Shown piece by piece: positions 31,715 through 42,465 of a stretch of 64,000 bases of DNA (position 1 is its first letter; every line of letters begins with the position of its first letter). Origin of the DNA: Dichetophora obliterata. Lineage: Eukaryota > Arthropoda > Insecta > Diptera > Sciomyzidae. Position numbers and translations under genes: made by a program. The notes under the pieces were generated by a model. It saw only the letters and a list, made by a program, of their open reading frames with translations, did no database searches and had not been told where the DNA came from. The stretch spans positions 225,153,293 to 225,217,292 of the forward strand of contig OY986435.1 of assembly GCA_963920525.1 (NCBI GenBank), in the 5' to 3' direction.

Positions 31715-33092
31715 ATTACTTACTTACTTACTTAGTTGGCGCTACAACCGTATGTCGGTCTTGGCCTCATCTAAGAATTTGCGCCAGCCATTTCTGTCTT
31801 TCGCTTGCTGGAAATTCCAAGCTTCGTCAGGTTGTCCTCTACTTGGTCTTTCCAACGAAGATGCGGTCGTCCTCTTCTGCGTTGACCGCCGCTGGGTACC
31901 GAATCGAATGTTTTCTTCACTGGAGCATCGTCTTTCATGCGCTGAACATGACCAAGCCAGCGAAGCCGCTCGATTTTAATACGCATGACTATGTCGATGT
32001 CAGCGTACAGATCATACAGTTCATCATTCCACCGTATTCGGTACTCGCCATTGACGCAGATTGGTCTGTAGATCTTACGAAGAATCTTTCTCTCGAATGC
32101 TCATAAAGTCTTTTCAACTAAACTGCTCAGCGTCCAGGTTTGTGATGCATAAAGTAGGACGGGCATGATGAGCGATTTATAGAGCTTGATTTTCGTTCGT
32201 TGAGAGAGGACTCTGCTTCTCAATTGCCTACTGAGCCCAAAGTAACACCTGTTGGCAAGAGTTATTCTTCGTTTGATCTCAATGCTGATGTCGTTGGTTG
32301 AATTAATGCTGGATCCCAGATAAACGAAGTTCTTCACAACCTCAAAGGAAGTATTGTCAACGGTAATGTGGGTTCCAAGACGCTGGGACTGTTTGTTTGT
32401 TGACACTAAGTATTTCGTCTTATCTGCATTCACTGCCAGACCCATTCGACTTGACTCTCTTTCTAATCTGGAAAATGCTGCACTGACTTCGCGCGTATTA
32501 TGACCAATGATATCGATGTCATCAGCATACGCAAGCAGCAAAACACTCTTGTAGAATATTGTGCCACTACGTCTCAGATCAGCAGCTCGGATGATCTTTT
32601 CCATCATTAGGTTGAAAAAGTCGCACGATAAGGAATCACCTTGTCTGAAACCTCGTTTGGTAATAAATGGTGGGAAGAGGTCCTTCCCGATTTTAACTGC
32701 GCTGCTGGTGTTGCTCAGTGTCATCCTGCAAAGTCGTATTAGTTTTGAAGGAATACCAAATTCAGACATAGTGAAGTACAGGTGCTTCCTTATTGGGCTG
32801 TCGAAGGCGGCTTTGTAGTCGACAAAAAGATGGTGGGTGTCGACTTGTTTTTCTTGAGTCTTCTCCAAGATTTGTCGTAGCGTGATAATCTGGTCAATGG
32901 TGGACTTTCCAGGTCTGAAGCCACACTGATAAGGTCCGATCAGTTCGTTTACAATGGGCTTCAATCTTTCACATAAAACGCTCGACAGGACCTTATATGC
33001 GATATTAAGACGGCTTATCCCACGGTAATTGGCACAGATAGTGGGACCGCCTTTCTTGTGGATTGGGCAGAGCGCACTGAGATTCCAATCTA
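31715..33092 (-). pseudogene. LINE reverse transcriptase C-terminal part, RTE-like tail
   Basis: Minus-strand RT of a non-LTR retrotransposon, 5'-truncated near 33090. The frame reads KGGPTICANYRGIS, GPYQCGFRPGKSTIDQI, LFVDYKAAFDS (first catalytic Asp), RGFRQGDSLSCDFFN, LAYADDIDII (catalytic YADD) and FVYLGSSIN. After an in-frame TGA at 32101-32103 the same frame continues AFERKILRKIYRP, RWLGHVQRMKDDAPVKK and RRRGRPHLRWKDQVEDN. A 1-bp shift near 31815 restores NGWRKFLDEAKTD and a stop at 31742-31744. The 3' end is a (TAAG)n tail (31715-31735 as TTAC repeats). The tail and C-terminal motif suggest an RTE-like clade, not certain. Confidence 0.82.
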
Positions 33093-33124
33093 AACTTATA
33101 TAAACTGAATATAAACTTATATAA

Positions 33125-34721
33125 ACTGATATTCAATAATTATTACAAATGACAAGGAATGGAGGAAAGGTAGTGGCACTTGGAAGTAAAATTAATTACT
33201 GTGTTAAATAGCCACATTTATAACTAAGTTTTAGAAAAGGGAAACAGGGTAGAGTCAAGACAGTTACAATATAAGAAGGAAAGAAGGGAGATTAGATGTA
33301 TAAAAGTAAAGAGAAAAAAAAACAGAGATGAGAGTGGTAGCAACTATAAATAAGAAAACAAAAGACAAGAGACCAGAAGAGAATAAAATTTTTAGTATCA
33401 TTATATAAGTGCATTGAGAAGGCAATAAATTTCAGAGAAATTATAATTAAAAAGCCAAAATTATACTTGAATCAAAAACGTATGTTTAAATTTCAAATAT
33501 TTGAGATGATTAGGCAGCTTGTTACCCAATCGACATGAAATAATAGGAAAGCTGTTGCGATAGCTAGTTGAGCGAAAATATGGAACGTTAAGGTTATTAA
33601 CTCGCCTTTGACTATAGTTACTTAAAGGAGGTAACATGGCATTAAGACTTTTATCAAAAATATTTTTAAAGTTTTGAAATAAAATAAATGGCGTTTAGGC
33701 AAAATATTGAAGGACTTGAAAAAATAAAATGAAGATGTTAATCTATTAACATTCGCAATTTTCCTGATGACACATTTATGTATAGACTTAATTTATTGAT
33801 GTATGCTGCGCCCCAACAAGTTAAACCATAAGCTTACTTTGAAAAGTCCATAATAGAGCATTTTCAGTAACTCAGCAGAACATAACTTACTAAGAAGATA
33901 GAATTTCCTAACCACAGACTGGAGATATTCTTTAAGAAATAACATGTACTCATGCCAATTTAATTTGCTATCGATTACTATTCCTGAGTATTTTTATTGT
34001 TATACGGATTCAATTGCAAAACAGTTGGGCTGCAAGAAAGATTATCAACAAAGCAAGGTTCATTATTTGAAATTTTAAATTTATTACAACAGGGATCGTA
34101 TTAAATTACATCTATATTCGGAGGGTTTTGCGAAGTCAGGTTGTGAAACATAAATTTAGTTTTTTAAAAAATTATTAGCTTGTGTATCGAAAACCATCTC
34201 CTAATTATGTCAAGATCATGATTAATGTCGCAAACTAAATTGAAAGATGTCGATGATTTGTACGAAATGCCGAGATCATCAGCAACTGCAGTAATTCTGC
34301 CTCTCAGATTTTGGACAAAAATAGAGTTAACATAAATCAGAAAGAAAATGGGTCCAAGGACTGAACCTTGTGGAACACCAAGCTACAGATCGACAGTTTT
34401 ACTTAACGAATCACCTATTTTTACCCTTTGTGATCTATCTTTAAGATAAGATTCAAACCATTTAAATATAAAACCCCTAAAACCAGCGGAATGTAGATTA
34501 TTTAATAAAATCTTATGGTCGACTATGTCAAAGGCTTTAGTGATGTCCACAAATAATGAAGAACAGAAAAATTTGCCATCAAAACCTTTAAGAATATATG
34601 TCTAGAAGGCTAACAAGCAGTTTCAGTAGATAGATCTGACTAAAAGAATTTCTTGACAAAAATTCTAGCATCCCATTTTTTATATATTTTTCGAATAATT
34701 TTGCAATAGTAGGCACAATTG
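33125..34721 (-). pseudogene. Degenerate LINE reverse transcriptase
   Basis: Minus-strand translation in several frames gives PTIAKLFEKYIKNGMLEFLS, FVDITKAFDIVDHKILLNNL, GFIFKWFESYLKDRSQRVKI, LGVPQGSVLGPIFFLIYVNS and ADDLGISYKS (remains of YADD). Further down it gives WHEYMLFLKEYLQSVVRKFY and a C-terminus like NNLNVPYFRSTSYRNSFPII. The order is finger, palm, thumb and tail of a non-LTR RT. Stops and shifts are frequent. The 5' side ends exactly where the next LINE's A/T-rich 3' tail starts. Confidence 0.7.
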
Positions 34722-35845
34722 ATATTTATTTATTTATTTTTTTATTTATTTATTTATTCGAGTCTATGGAATAAATCCTTACAGACTAAGCTTAACCAAA
34801 GGTTATAAATATAAGAAATGTAATTAAACTAAAAGTTAAGTATTTAATATTGATTTAAAACACATTTTCGACAATGAAAAATCAAACAAAACATGTATCG
34901 ACAAATTATTATACAAAGACAAAGCTCGTTGCAAAGGTTCATTTCGTGCATAATTAGACCTAAGAAATTTAATACAGAACATGTTAAAATGCAGCAACTG
35001 TCTTGACGGTATATTAAAATTTATAAAAGCCAAAAGAGAAGGATAGTCAATATTACCTGAAATTATATCATATATAACGACAAGGGACAGAACTTTCCTT
35101 CGAGATTCTAACGATTTTATACCTAAGAGTAAACATCTTACGTTATATGGAGGCATATCTTCACGACTATATAACAAACGAAGAGCAAACTTTGTAAATT
35201 TTTCTGAACTTGTTCCGACATAAAGGTATAAACGGCATAAATCGGATTACAGATGAAGGAAGCGTATTCCAGTTTGGAGCGAACAAAAGCATTATAAAGT
35301 GACTTAACGGTATGTGGGTCAGAAAACTCTGAACTATTTCTGTGTATAAAAGCTTTAGGAACAATAAAATTAATATGTTCATTAAAAGTGAACTTACAGT
35401 CAAATATGACTCCAAGATCTTTTATATGTAGATTCAACACATTTAAGTGGAATTTCAGAAATATTGTACTGAAATTTCAAAAAATTATTGCATTTAGAAT
35501 ATGTTATATGAACGCATTTAGAAATATTCAATGGAAGAGCGTTAATCTTACTCCAATTAAGTAAATTATCTAAATCAGATTGCAATGAAATAGCATTAGA
35601 ATAAAGCAAATATTTTAAGTTGTAGAATATTTTATTTATTTCATTAATAAATAATATAAATAATAAGGAGCCTAAGATACGACCTTGCGGCACCCCAGAA
35701 GAAGCAATGAACTTATAGGATGTAACATTATTAATTGATAAGTAACAAGATCTACCGCTAAGGTAAGATTTACAGCCCTATTCTGGCAGCTTAACTAAAC
35801 TCACCACATTATCAAAATAGTTAATATTAACAATTTGTTAAGGTT
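34722..35845 (-). pseudogene. LINE reverse transcriptase fragment with (AAAT)n tail
   Basis: Minus strand: YFDNVVSLVKLPEYGCKSYL, SGRSCYLSINNVTSYKFIAS, GVPQGRILGSLLFILFINEI, KDLGVIFDCKFTFNEHINFI, VRSKLEYASFICNPIY, then PPYNVRCLLLGIKSLESRRK and SGNIDYPSLLAFINFNIPSR. The YADD position reads YSNA, so the polymerase is dead even apart from frameshifts. The 3' end is a (TAAA)n tail (34722-34757 as TTTA repeats). 5'-truncated at about 35845. Jockey/CR1-like in style. Confidence 0.75.
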
Positions 35846-35987
35846 TCGTATTCTGCTGCAAATTTAAAAGCTCTTTTCCTTAAAATTTTGTTAATAACAG
35901 AAAAAGTCTTAACAACGAATGAAATGTATGTGCTTAGATAGAAAATTGTTGTGAAAATAATAAAAAAATACAAATTATAATATAATA
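35846..35987. other. Spacer
   Basis: AT-rich, no feature. TA at 35986-35987 is the target of the following element. Confidence 0.4.
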
Positions 35988-36101
35988 CAGGGTCCGCCAT
36001 ATAACGTTTTTTTTTTCAACTAGTGCTTATTTCGTGAATGGTAATACTTAGCTCATGTCTGATTTCACAGATAATTAGTTTTATCCTTCCGCTGAACGAA
36101 T

Positions 36102-36467
36102 ATGGTTGTGTGTACGCTTGAACAACGCTGGGAAATATTGAGACATTACTTTGATGCAGAAGATGCCGATTTTGCAAAAAAAAATCATCTTTTCAGATAA
36201 GCTCATTTTGAATTTGGCGGGTATGTAAACAAGCAAAATTGTCGCATTTGGAGCACAGAAAACCCGCACGCATACATTGAAAAGTCGCTGCACCCAAAAC
36301 GAGGCACTGTTTGGTGCAGATTTTGGTCCAGAGGCATAATTGGGCCATTTTTCTTCGAAAATTAGCAAGGAGTGGCCGTTACAGTCAATGGCGATCGTTA
36401 TCGGGCCATGTTGAACGAATTTTTGTTCACAAGGATATTGGCAACATTTGGTTTCAACAGGACGGCG
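36102..36467 (+). pseudogene. DD41D transposase, N-terminal scrap and first half of catalytic domain
   Basis: ATG at 36102 starts MVVCTLEQRWEILRHYFDAE, then a deletion removes the helix-turn-helix region. After a frameshift in an A run it reads KIIFSD (first catalytic Asp at 36196-36198). A 1-bp loss follows, then AHFEFGGYVNKQNCRIWSTE, NPHAYIEKSLHPKRGTVWCR, FWSRGIIGPFFFEN, a stop, and VNGDRYRAMLNEFLF. The coding sequence is cut at CAGGACGGCG, within the QQD motif, by the retrotransposon. Confidence 0.85.
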
Positions 36468-36665
36468 AGGTTTGAATTTTTTGAACAGAGCAGACTGTTT
36501 TTTCTTCTCAAATTTTTTTAATAAAAAAAAAATAATTGTGAAAAAATTTTAAAATCACATTAATCAAATCTATCAAAAAATATCTAATTATTTATTGCTG
36601 TACATCGCTATTAGTTGCTGTTAAAAAAAAAGAATCCGAATTTAAAGCCGTACGAGCTTCACCGC

Positions 36666-38357
36666 ATGGACTTTAAGTCCAAACAAAGCGGACTTTCTTC
36701 CCGCAAAACAAAAAAGCCTCCGGACAAGACTCCGACCAGACCAGCTGTTTCAGCTGCTGATGCTGACCGTGTGACTGCTGCTAATGCCGTTAACTGCTCA
36801 CCTCCTGATACAACAGCTCTTTCTGATGTTGCTAACTGTTCTCATCCTCCTGCTTCTTTTGTGTATGTTGCTGATGCTCTCCGTCCGTCTTTTGCTTGTG
36901 CAGCTAACGGTACACCTTCGGTCACTAGCGTCCATCTGACTCCCGCTACTACTGCTGCTTGTCCTGTTAATATCATGTTGCAATCCACGCCTTCTGAGCT
37001 AAACCCCACTCCTGAGCAATCTATGGATTTTACTGATTCGCCGACTCCGGGAACTTTAAATGCTGCAGAAGAGGACTCTTCTCTTAGAAGCCAAAAACGC
37101 ATAAAAAGGACGAATTCTGGTATTGCCAAATCATCGAAGATCCCAAATACAGCTTCACAAAACAGGTTTGAGTTGTTGGCCGATTTAACTTTTGATAATA
37201 TTTCTAACAATAATAATATAGTAAATGCTCCTATTGTTAATACACCTAATGTTAATGTTTCTAATGTTAATGCTTCTAATGTTGATGTTAATCATAAAAC
37301 GGGTAGATTTCCAGGGCCACTTCCGAAGACTACAAAATTTTGTCCACCAATTTTCTTATTTAATTTAGATGTTAATAAATTGATTAGCCAATTAAATACT
37401 AAGATCCCTAAAATAGAATTTAAAGTAGTTAATGTAAACAAATTTAAATCCAAAATATTTTTTAAAGAGCTCTCAGTACATAATGAGATGATGGAGCTAT
37501 TAAAAAGTAAGGGAATTCAATCTTATTCTTTTACACCGCCAGAGCTTAGGCAGCCTTCATTGATATTAAGGGGGCTTTTCTATAAAACCGATCTTAATGA
37601 TATTAAAAATGACATAGATAGTCAGGTACCAAACGTTGTTGCGAATATCTCTAAATTTTATACGCGTAATTCAAAACTTAACAATATTGAAACCAGCCTC
37701 TTCTTGGTCACGTTAGTTCCAGGTGGCGAAATTAAAAACATAAATCGTATTAAATTCATTTTAAATCAAGTGGTCACCTGGGAAGCGCCCAGATCCAAAA
37801 ACAAAATTATGCAATGTAAACGATGTCAATCCTGGGGCCACTCGGCAAAAAATTGTAACAAAAAATTTGCATGTGTTAAGTGCAATGAAGATCACGAACC
37901 AGGAATGTGTGCTAGACTACTTCAAGACCAGGCCGAGCCATTTTGTGTTAATTGTAAACAGTTTGGACATCCCTCCAACTATAGAGGTTGCTCAACTTAC
38001 AAATCATATCTTAAGAAGAAAAAAGAGTTACTATTTGAAAACAAAAAAAGAATGTTTACAGCTGAAAAAAATGTTGCCTCAGCGACACGTTCCTTTTCTC
38101 ATTTAACACCTGGTAAATCTTACGCTAGTAATTTTTATTCTGATACACCTAATTCTAAAGTCTCCTTGACTAAAAGACCTCCTCCTCTCATTGAAGAATT
38201 CCTTAATTTAGCCTGCTATTTCCAGGTTCCCACCTTAACTTCTCTAGAAGAAAAAATTAAAAAATTCATTTTTACTTATAAATCACTGCCAATAGAAGAT
38301 GCAAAATCCGAGTATACTTTGCTTCTCAAAGAAGTCCTCATGTGTTATGGTCCATAA
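36666..38357 (+). CDS. Jockey-type ORF1 (Gag-like nucleic-acid-binding protein), 563 aa
   Basis: ORF1 proteins of this clade bind the element RNA and form the particle used for target-primed reverse transcription. The first ATG of the frame is at 36666 (MDFKSKQSGLSSRKTKKPPD). Residues 1-200 are low-complexity, Ala/Thr/Pro/Asn rich, with Asn-Val repeats near 190. A pre-C2HC domain (LRQPSLILRGLFYKTDLNDI) covers about 230-370. Three zinc knuckles follow: CKRCQSWGHSAKNC at 384, CVKCNEDHEPGMC at 403 and CVNCKQFGHPSNYRGC at 427. The stop at 38355 overlaps the likely ORF2 ATG at 38347. No breaks were found. Confidence 0.93.
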   Translation: MDFKSKQSGLSSRKTKKPPDKTPTRPAVSAADADRVTAANAVNCSPPDTTALSDVANCSHPPASFVYVADALRPSFACAANGTPSVTSVHLTPATTAACPVNIMLQSTPSELNPTPEQSMDFTDSPTPGTLNAAEEDSSLRSQKRIKRTNSGIAKSSKIPNTASQNRFELLADLTFDNISNNNNIVNAPIVNTPNVNVSNVNASNVDVNHKTGRFPGPLPKTTKFCPPIFLFNLDVNKLISQLNTKIPKIEFKVVNVNKFKSKIFFKELSVHNEMMELLKSKGIQSYSFTPPELRQPSLILRGLFYKTDLNDIKNDIDSQVPNVVANISKFYTRNSKLNNIETSLFLVTLVPGGEIKNINRIKFILNQVVTWEAPRSKNKIMQCKRCQSWGHSAKNCNKKFACVKCNEDHEPGMCARLLQDQAEPFCVNCKQFGHPSNYRGCSTYKSYLKKKKELLFENKKRMFTAEKNVASATRSFSHLTPGKSYASNFYSDTPNSKVSLTKRPPPLIEEFLNLACYFQVPTLTSLEEKIKKFIFTYKSLPIEDAKSEYTLLLKEVLMCYGP

Positions 38358-41253
38358 TTCACTTTCCTTTCTCACTTATAATGTCAGATCTTTGATAAAT
38401 AAAAGTCGGAAAGTTGATTTACTTTCAACTCTGAATCGAAATCGAATCGATATAGCGTTCATACAAGAAACACATATCTCATTCAAGAACAAAATCAACA
38501 TGGACAATTATAATTTTATTCACCACTGCTCACCTCCTGGTATTGGTATTTTAATAAAATCTCACATGAAATATACTCCTATTACTATTCCAGATTTAAA
38601 CTTTCCAAATGTTTTTATAATGATTTATATAACTGTAGACTCGGTTCCAAAAAAAATTTTACTAGGAAGCATATATTTTCCTTCCTTTGCACCAACTTTA
38701 AGAATGTTTCACGCTCTCTCTTTAATCAAAAATTTCTCCCGTGATTTTGATGGCACTGTTTTTGGAGGCGATTTCAATGCGAAAAACATGGCGTGGGGAG
38801 ACTTATTTGATAATATAAATGGAAAGACTCTAAATAATTGGGTTCAGAATTCAGCTCTTGACTTTCATAGACTCTGTGACGAAAGCCCCTCATACCCAAA
38901 CGGATCATCCTTTCTTGATCATTTTATTGTAAGCTCAAATCTGATTGACCTCATAAATATAAATTTTTCAGTTTCAAGTCTGCCTTCCTTCTCAGACCAT
39001 TTTCCTTTATACCTCAAAATTAAAGTTCCTAATCTTGACTTTATAATAAATACTCCTAGAACTCTCACCTCTTATAAAAACACTAACTGGGACAGCTTTC
39101 GTGAAGATTTAAATTTAACTATAGAAAACATTACTCCCCCTTTTATCAGAAATCTGTCAAACTCTGAAATTGATCAGTCAATAGACATCCTTACAACCTC
39201 AATTCTCTCTGTAACCAAAGATCACACAGAACAAATAGTACTTAAAGATAACCATTTTCTTCTTCTTCCAAATAATATTAAAAACCTCTACAAACTAAAG
39301 CATCAATGGCAAAAAAACTTGAAAAAAATTTACCATCGAAACTTCAATCGTAAAAGTAATGAATACAATCTTATCTCAACTCAAATAAAATTATTAAACA
39401 TCATGATCAAAAATCAGGTTAATGCACATCAAGCTACATTACTCAATCAAAAACTTTCAAAAATCCAACCTGGCCCATTTGCATATAAAGAACTCTTCAA
39501 ATTTTTAAAAAAAGACAATAATAAATTCTGTAGCAAAATCCTCTTAGATAATATCATCATCCGCGACAGTTATCAAATTGCAGATGCTTTTAAAAATCGG
39601 TACACAGACATCTACAGAGAGAATATCCCCGACACAGCTAATTTTGAACTTATAGATTCCTCTATTGATAGAGTTCTTTCAAATTGTCACAATCCTATTT
39701 TTATTTTTAACAGCAACTTTACATCGATTCAAAATTACCCGAATACTCATTTTACTAACCCTGAAAACCTTGAAAATATAGTTAAATTATCAAATTCAAA
39801 AAAATCAGCTGGTCCGGACTTAATTTCAAATTACATAATCAAAAAACTTCCTAGTTCAGTATTCACGGTTCTTTCAATTATCTTTAACAATTGTATTAAT
39901 AATGGTTATTTCCCTCTAAAATGGAAATCTGCTTATATTATTCCTATAAAGAAAAAACCACGATCCTTCGAATTAAATAACTTTAGACCAATATCCTTGT
40001 TATCTAATTTTGGAAAACTACTTGAAAAAGTTATTAAGCTAAAAATGGACGAAAACATAAATTTTGATTATATTCCTAACCAACAATTTGGTTTTAAGAA
40101 AGGTCATTCGACTGTTAATGCTCTTCTCAAACTTCATGACGATATCGTATGTAACTTAAGAGAACAATCCTGCACCGTCATAGTATCTCTTGACATTGAA
40201 AAAGCCTTCGATAGAGCTTTTCATAAAGGTATTTTATACAAATTAATAAACATTGGTTTCGATCCTTTTATTATAAAAATTTTATTTAGTTTTCTTTCCG
40301 ATAGGACTTTTAAAATTCATCTTAATGGAGTTAATTCAGAAATAGGTCTAATTAAAAGTGGAGTCCCTCAAGGGGCCATACTTGCTCCATTCCTGTATAA
40401 TATCCTTATACATGACTTTCCACATGAGATAAATGACAGCAAAAGCATCCTTTATGCCGATGACTCCTTAATATACGCCCATAACAAATCCCCAATTGAT
40501 GCACTGCATTCAGTCAATCATCACTTAAATATTATTAACATTTACTATCTTAGTTGGGGAATTAACATTAACACCTCTAAATCTCAAGCCATTTGCATCA
40601 GAAACGCCTCTGGTAAATGTAGCAAAAAAGTTGTCCCTCAAAGCAAATCTCTTACTCTTACTCTTAGCGGGGCAAATATTCCTTTTAATAATAGTATAAA
40701 ATATTTGGGCATCACTTTTAATAAACTCTTTAAATTCAATGAGCATGCCAGACTTGTCATTAAAAAAGCTAACAAAATAAAAGCCATATTTTCAAGATTG
40801 TTTCACAGTAAATCTTTAAGTGAAAAAACAAAACTTCTTATTTACAAAGTGAGTATTCGCTCTTCCCTCTTATATGCATTCCCAATCTGGTTTACGATCT
40901 CGCCAACGGTTGCCAGGGAATTAGAAATAGTAGAAAGAAAGGTCCTTAGACTTTGTATCGACAGAAATTTTGAAACAAGAACAAAGAGATTCTCTAATAA
41001 TTACATTTATAGAAAAGCCCTCATAACTCCTCTTTGCCAATATGCTTTGCAGCTTCAAAAAAAATTTATAAACAGTTTAGAATATCACGAAAACATTCTC
41101 ATGAATGATATCTATAGACGGGAATTAGATTTTAATTGGTCCGACTCGAGCTATTTGTCCCCTGTGGGTATCACCCATCTGGATAATTCATCGGTGGCCC
41201 TATCTCTGCCCAATTTTTATAACAATACTTCTCCTAATACGCATAGAGGCTAA
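38347..41253 (+). CDS. Jockey-type ORF2 (endonuclease-reverse transcriptase), 968 aa
   Basis: Nicks target DNA and copies the element RNA at the nick. The ATG at 38347 (MVHNSLSFLTYNVRSLINKS) overlaps the ORF1 stop in a +1 frame; the frame is open 48 bp further upstream. The apurinic-type endonuclease occupies about residues 5-220, with Glu41 (FIQETH), Asp142/Asn144 (GGDFNAKN) and Asp217/His218 (SDHFPL). RT is at roughly 500-800, with Asp616 (VSLDIEKAFD), GVPQGAILAPFLYN near 672 and YADD at 703-706. There is no RNase H. All listed catalytic residues are present and there are no internal stops. Translation may rely on reinitiation at the overlap (inference). Confidence 0.95.
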   Translation: MVHNSLSFLTYNVRSLINKSRKVDLLSTLNRNRIDIAFIQETHISFKNKINMDNYNFIHHCSPPGIGILIKSHMKYTPITIPDLNFPNVFIMIYITVDSVPKKILLGSIYFPSFAPTLRMFHALSLIKNFSRDFDGTVFGGDFNAKNMAWGDLFDNINGKTLNNWVQNSALDFHRLCDESPSYPNGSSFLDHFIVSSNLIDLININFSVSSLPSFSDHFPLYLKIKVPNLDFIINTPRTLTSYKNTNWDSFREDLNLTIENITPPFIRNLSNSEIDQSIDILTTSILSVTKDHTEQIVLKDNHFLLLPNNIKNLYKLKHQWQKNLKKIYHRNFNRKSNEYNLISTQIKLLNIMIKNQVNAHQATLLNQKLSKIQPGPFAYKELFKFLKKDNNKFCSKILLDNIIIRDSYQIADAFKNRYTDIYRENIPDTANFELIDSSIDRVLSNCHNPIFIFNSNFTSIQNYPNTHFTNPENLENIVKLSNSKKSAGPDLISNYIIKKLPSSVFTVLSIIFNNCINNGYFPLKWKSAYIIPIKKKPRSFELNNFRPISLLSNFGKLLEKVIKLKMDENINFDYIPNQQFGFKKGHSTVNALLKLHDDIVCNLREQSCTVIVSLDIEKAFDRAFHKGILYKLINIGFDPFIIKILFSFLSDRTFKIHLNGVNSEIGLIKSGVPQGAILAPFLYNILIHDFPHEINDSKSILYADDSLIYAHNKSPIDALHSVNHHLNIINIYYLSWGININTSKSQAICIRNASGKCSKKVVPQSKSLTLTLSGANIPFNNSIKYLGITFNKLFKFNEHARLVIKKANKIKAIFSRLFHSKSLSEKTKLLIYKVSIRSSLLYAFPIWFTISPTVARELEIVERKVLRLCIDRNFETRTKRFSNNYIYRKALITPLCQYALQLQKKFINSLEYHENILMNDIYRRELDFNWSDSSYLSPVGITHLDNSSVALSLPNFYNNTSPNTHRG

Positions 41254-41734
41254 CATTATATTATACTTTAATTATATTGATTTATATTGATAGTACATAA
41301 TAATTTAATATTTTAATTTACTTTAAAGATTTTTCATATAAGTGTGTCAATCATATAGTTAAATTTCCCCTTAACGATATTTTAGTAAAAATACGTCTTT
41401 TTGTATTTTATTGTTGGTTGGTTATTTATTTTTAAGAAAACAAATGTATATAGTTAGCTTTAAGTTACGGAAACTATTTTCTCCAAAAGCCAATTTTGAG
41501 TATTGAGCAAAACTCATAAATTCTAATTCAAACAAACGCTAACAGCAATCCTGTTGTAATCAACTATTATATCGAAGCAAGAAGCTTGTATCCCTTGTTT
41601 AGTCATATAAATTTTAGATAAAACATTATAGTCTAAAAACTTTAATATGTATAGCATAAAACATTGTACCGTATTACACTTTTGTCATTATTAAAAAAAA
41701 AAGTCTCAATAAATTGAAATTGAAAGAATTGAAA
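41254..41734 (+). other. 3' UTR of the Jockey-type element
   Basis: AT-rich non-coding end with polyadenylation signal AATAAA at 41708-41713, 26 bp before the end. The end consists of TTGAAA-like repeats and not a pure A tail. Confidence 0.75.
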
Positions 41735-42038
41735 AGGACGGCGCTACGTGCCACACAGCCGAAGCTACACTCGATGTTTTGCGCCCTGTTTTTGAAGATC
41801 GCATTATCAGCCGCAGAGCTGATGTCGTTTGGCCGCCTCGGAGCTGCGATTTGACACCGTTGGACTATTATTTGTGGGTTGCCCTCAAAAATTAGTGTTA
41901 CGCCGACAAGCCAGAGACAATTGACGCTTTAAAGGACAATATTCGTGAAGCCATTGGTGAAATACAGCTGCACACAATCGATAATGTGCTTAAAAATTAG
42001 ACCGATCGTGTAAGCAATATCGAAAATTGCTTTTCAAT
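41735..42038 (+). pseudogene. DD41D transposase, second half of catalytic domain
   Basis: Continues the split gene: (QQ)DGATCHTAEATLDVLRPV, FEDRIISRRADVVWPPRSCD, LTPLDYYLW. From the Asp of QQDG to the Asp of TPLDYY there are 41 residues, which defines DD41D (rosa group). Two TAG codons follow: one after VALKN and one replacing the Trp expected in the VLKNWTDR-type motif. So the gene had decayed at these points as well as being interrupted. Confidence 0.85.
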
Positions 42039-42465
42039 AGTAACTATTATGAGTTTAAAATTTTATATTAAAATAAATTTAGAACCCGTTTGCTGTTTTA
42101 AAATGGGCAGGTTCAGCTGTGAAGGTATGTGATGCAGCTAGTGGTGCAAAAATGCATCAATCCGCCCAGCCCTTACTGCATGGCCAGCCGAGGCAGCCAT
42201 TTGAATGAAATTATTTTCTATTATTAACCGGAAGGATTGTACTTTCAAATAAAAGAAAAAATTTGAAAAAATATTCAGTAGTTTTTTTTATAGAATTTTC
42301 AAAAAAAAAGAAAGTTTTTTGGCGGACCCTTTATTGAGTTTAAATACATTAAACTGAAAAATGGAAGAATTTTTTACTTATTTTAAGTGTTGATAATGAA
42401 ATCTTTCAATAGGCATATCGATTTTCACCATGCATGGTGAACTTTAAAAGCTTTTTAAGCTTTTT
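42039..42465. other. 3' end of DD41D element and spacer
   Basis: Up to 42331 this is the non-coding 3' part of the DD41D element, ending in its TIR. After that no gene is seen. A 16-bp palindrome-like CACCATGCATGGTG lies at 42427-42440. Confidence 0.5.

Larger units (their letters stand above)
36468..41734 (+). mobile_element. Jockey-type non-LTR retrotransposon, 5267 bp, apparently full length
   Basis: Bounded by the 9-bp duplication AGGACGGCG (36459-36467 and 41735-41743), which restores the interrupted transposase reading frame when one copy and the insert are removed. 5' UTR 198 bp, two long intact overlapping ORFs, 3' UTR about 480 bp with AATAAA at 41708-41713 and a short TTGAAA-like tail. 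Assigned to Jockey because ORF1 has the pre-zinc-knuckle domain plus three CCHC knuckles and ORF2 has endonuclease and RT but no RNase H. Confidence 0.94.
35988..42331 (+). mobile_element. DD41D mariner-like element (rosa type), split by a Jockey-type LINE
   Basis: Left end CAGGGTCCGCCATATAACG and right end TTTTTTGGCGGACCCTT are inverse over the GGGTCCGCC core. TA borders both sides (35986-35987 and 42332-42333). Removing the 5267-bp retrotransposon and its 9-bp duplication leaves about 1.07 kb. The element is itself internally deleted: the DNA-binding part of the transposase is missing. Confidence 0.88.

Noticed and set aside
36615..36665. Upstream extension of the Jockey-type ORF1
   Set aside because: The extension starts at TTG; the first ATG in frame is at 36666, which I use for the start.
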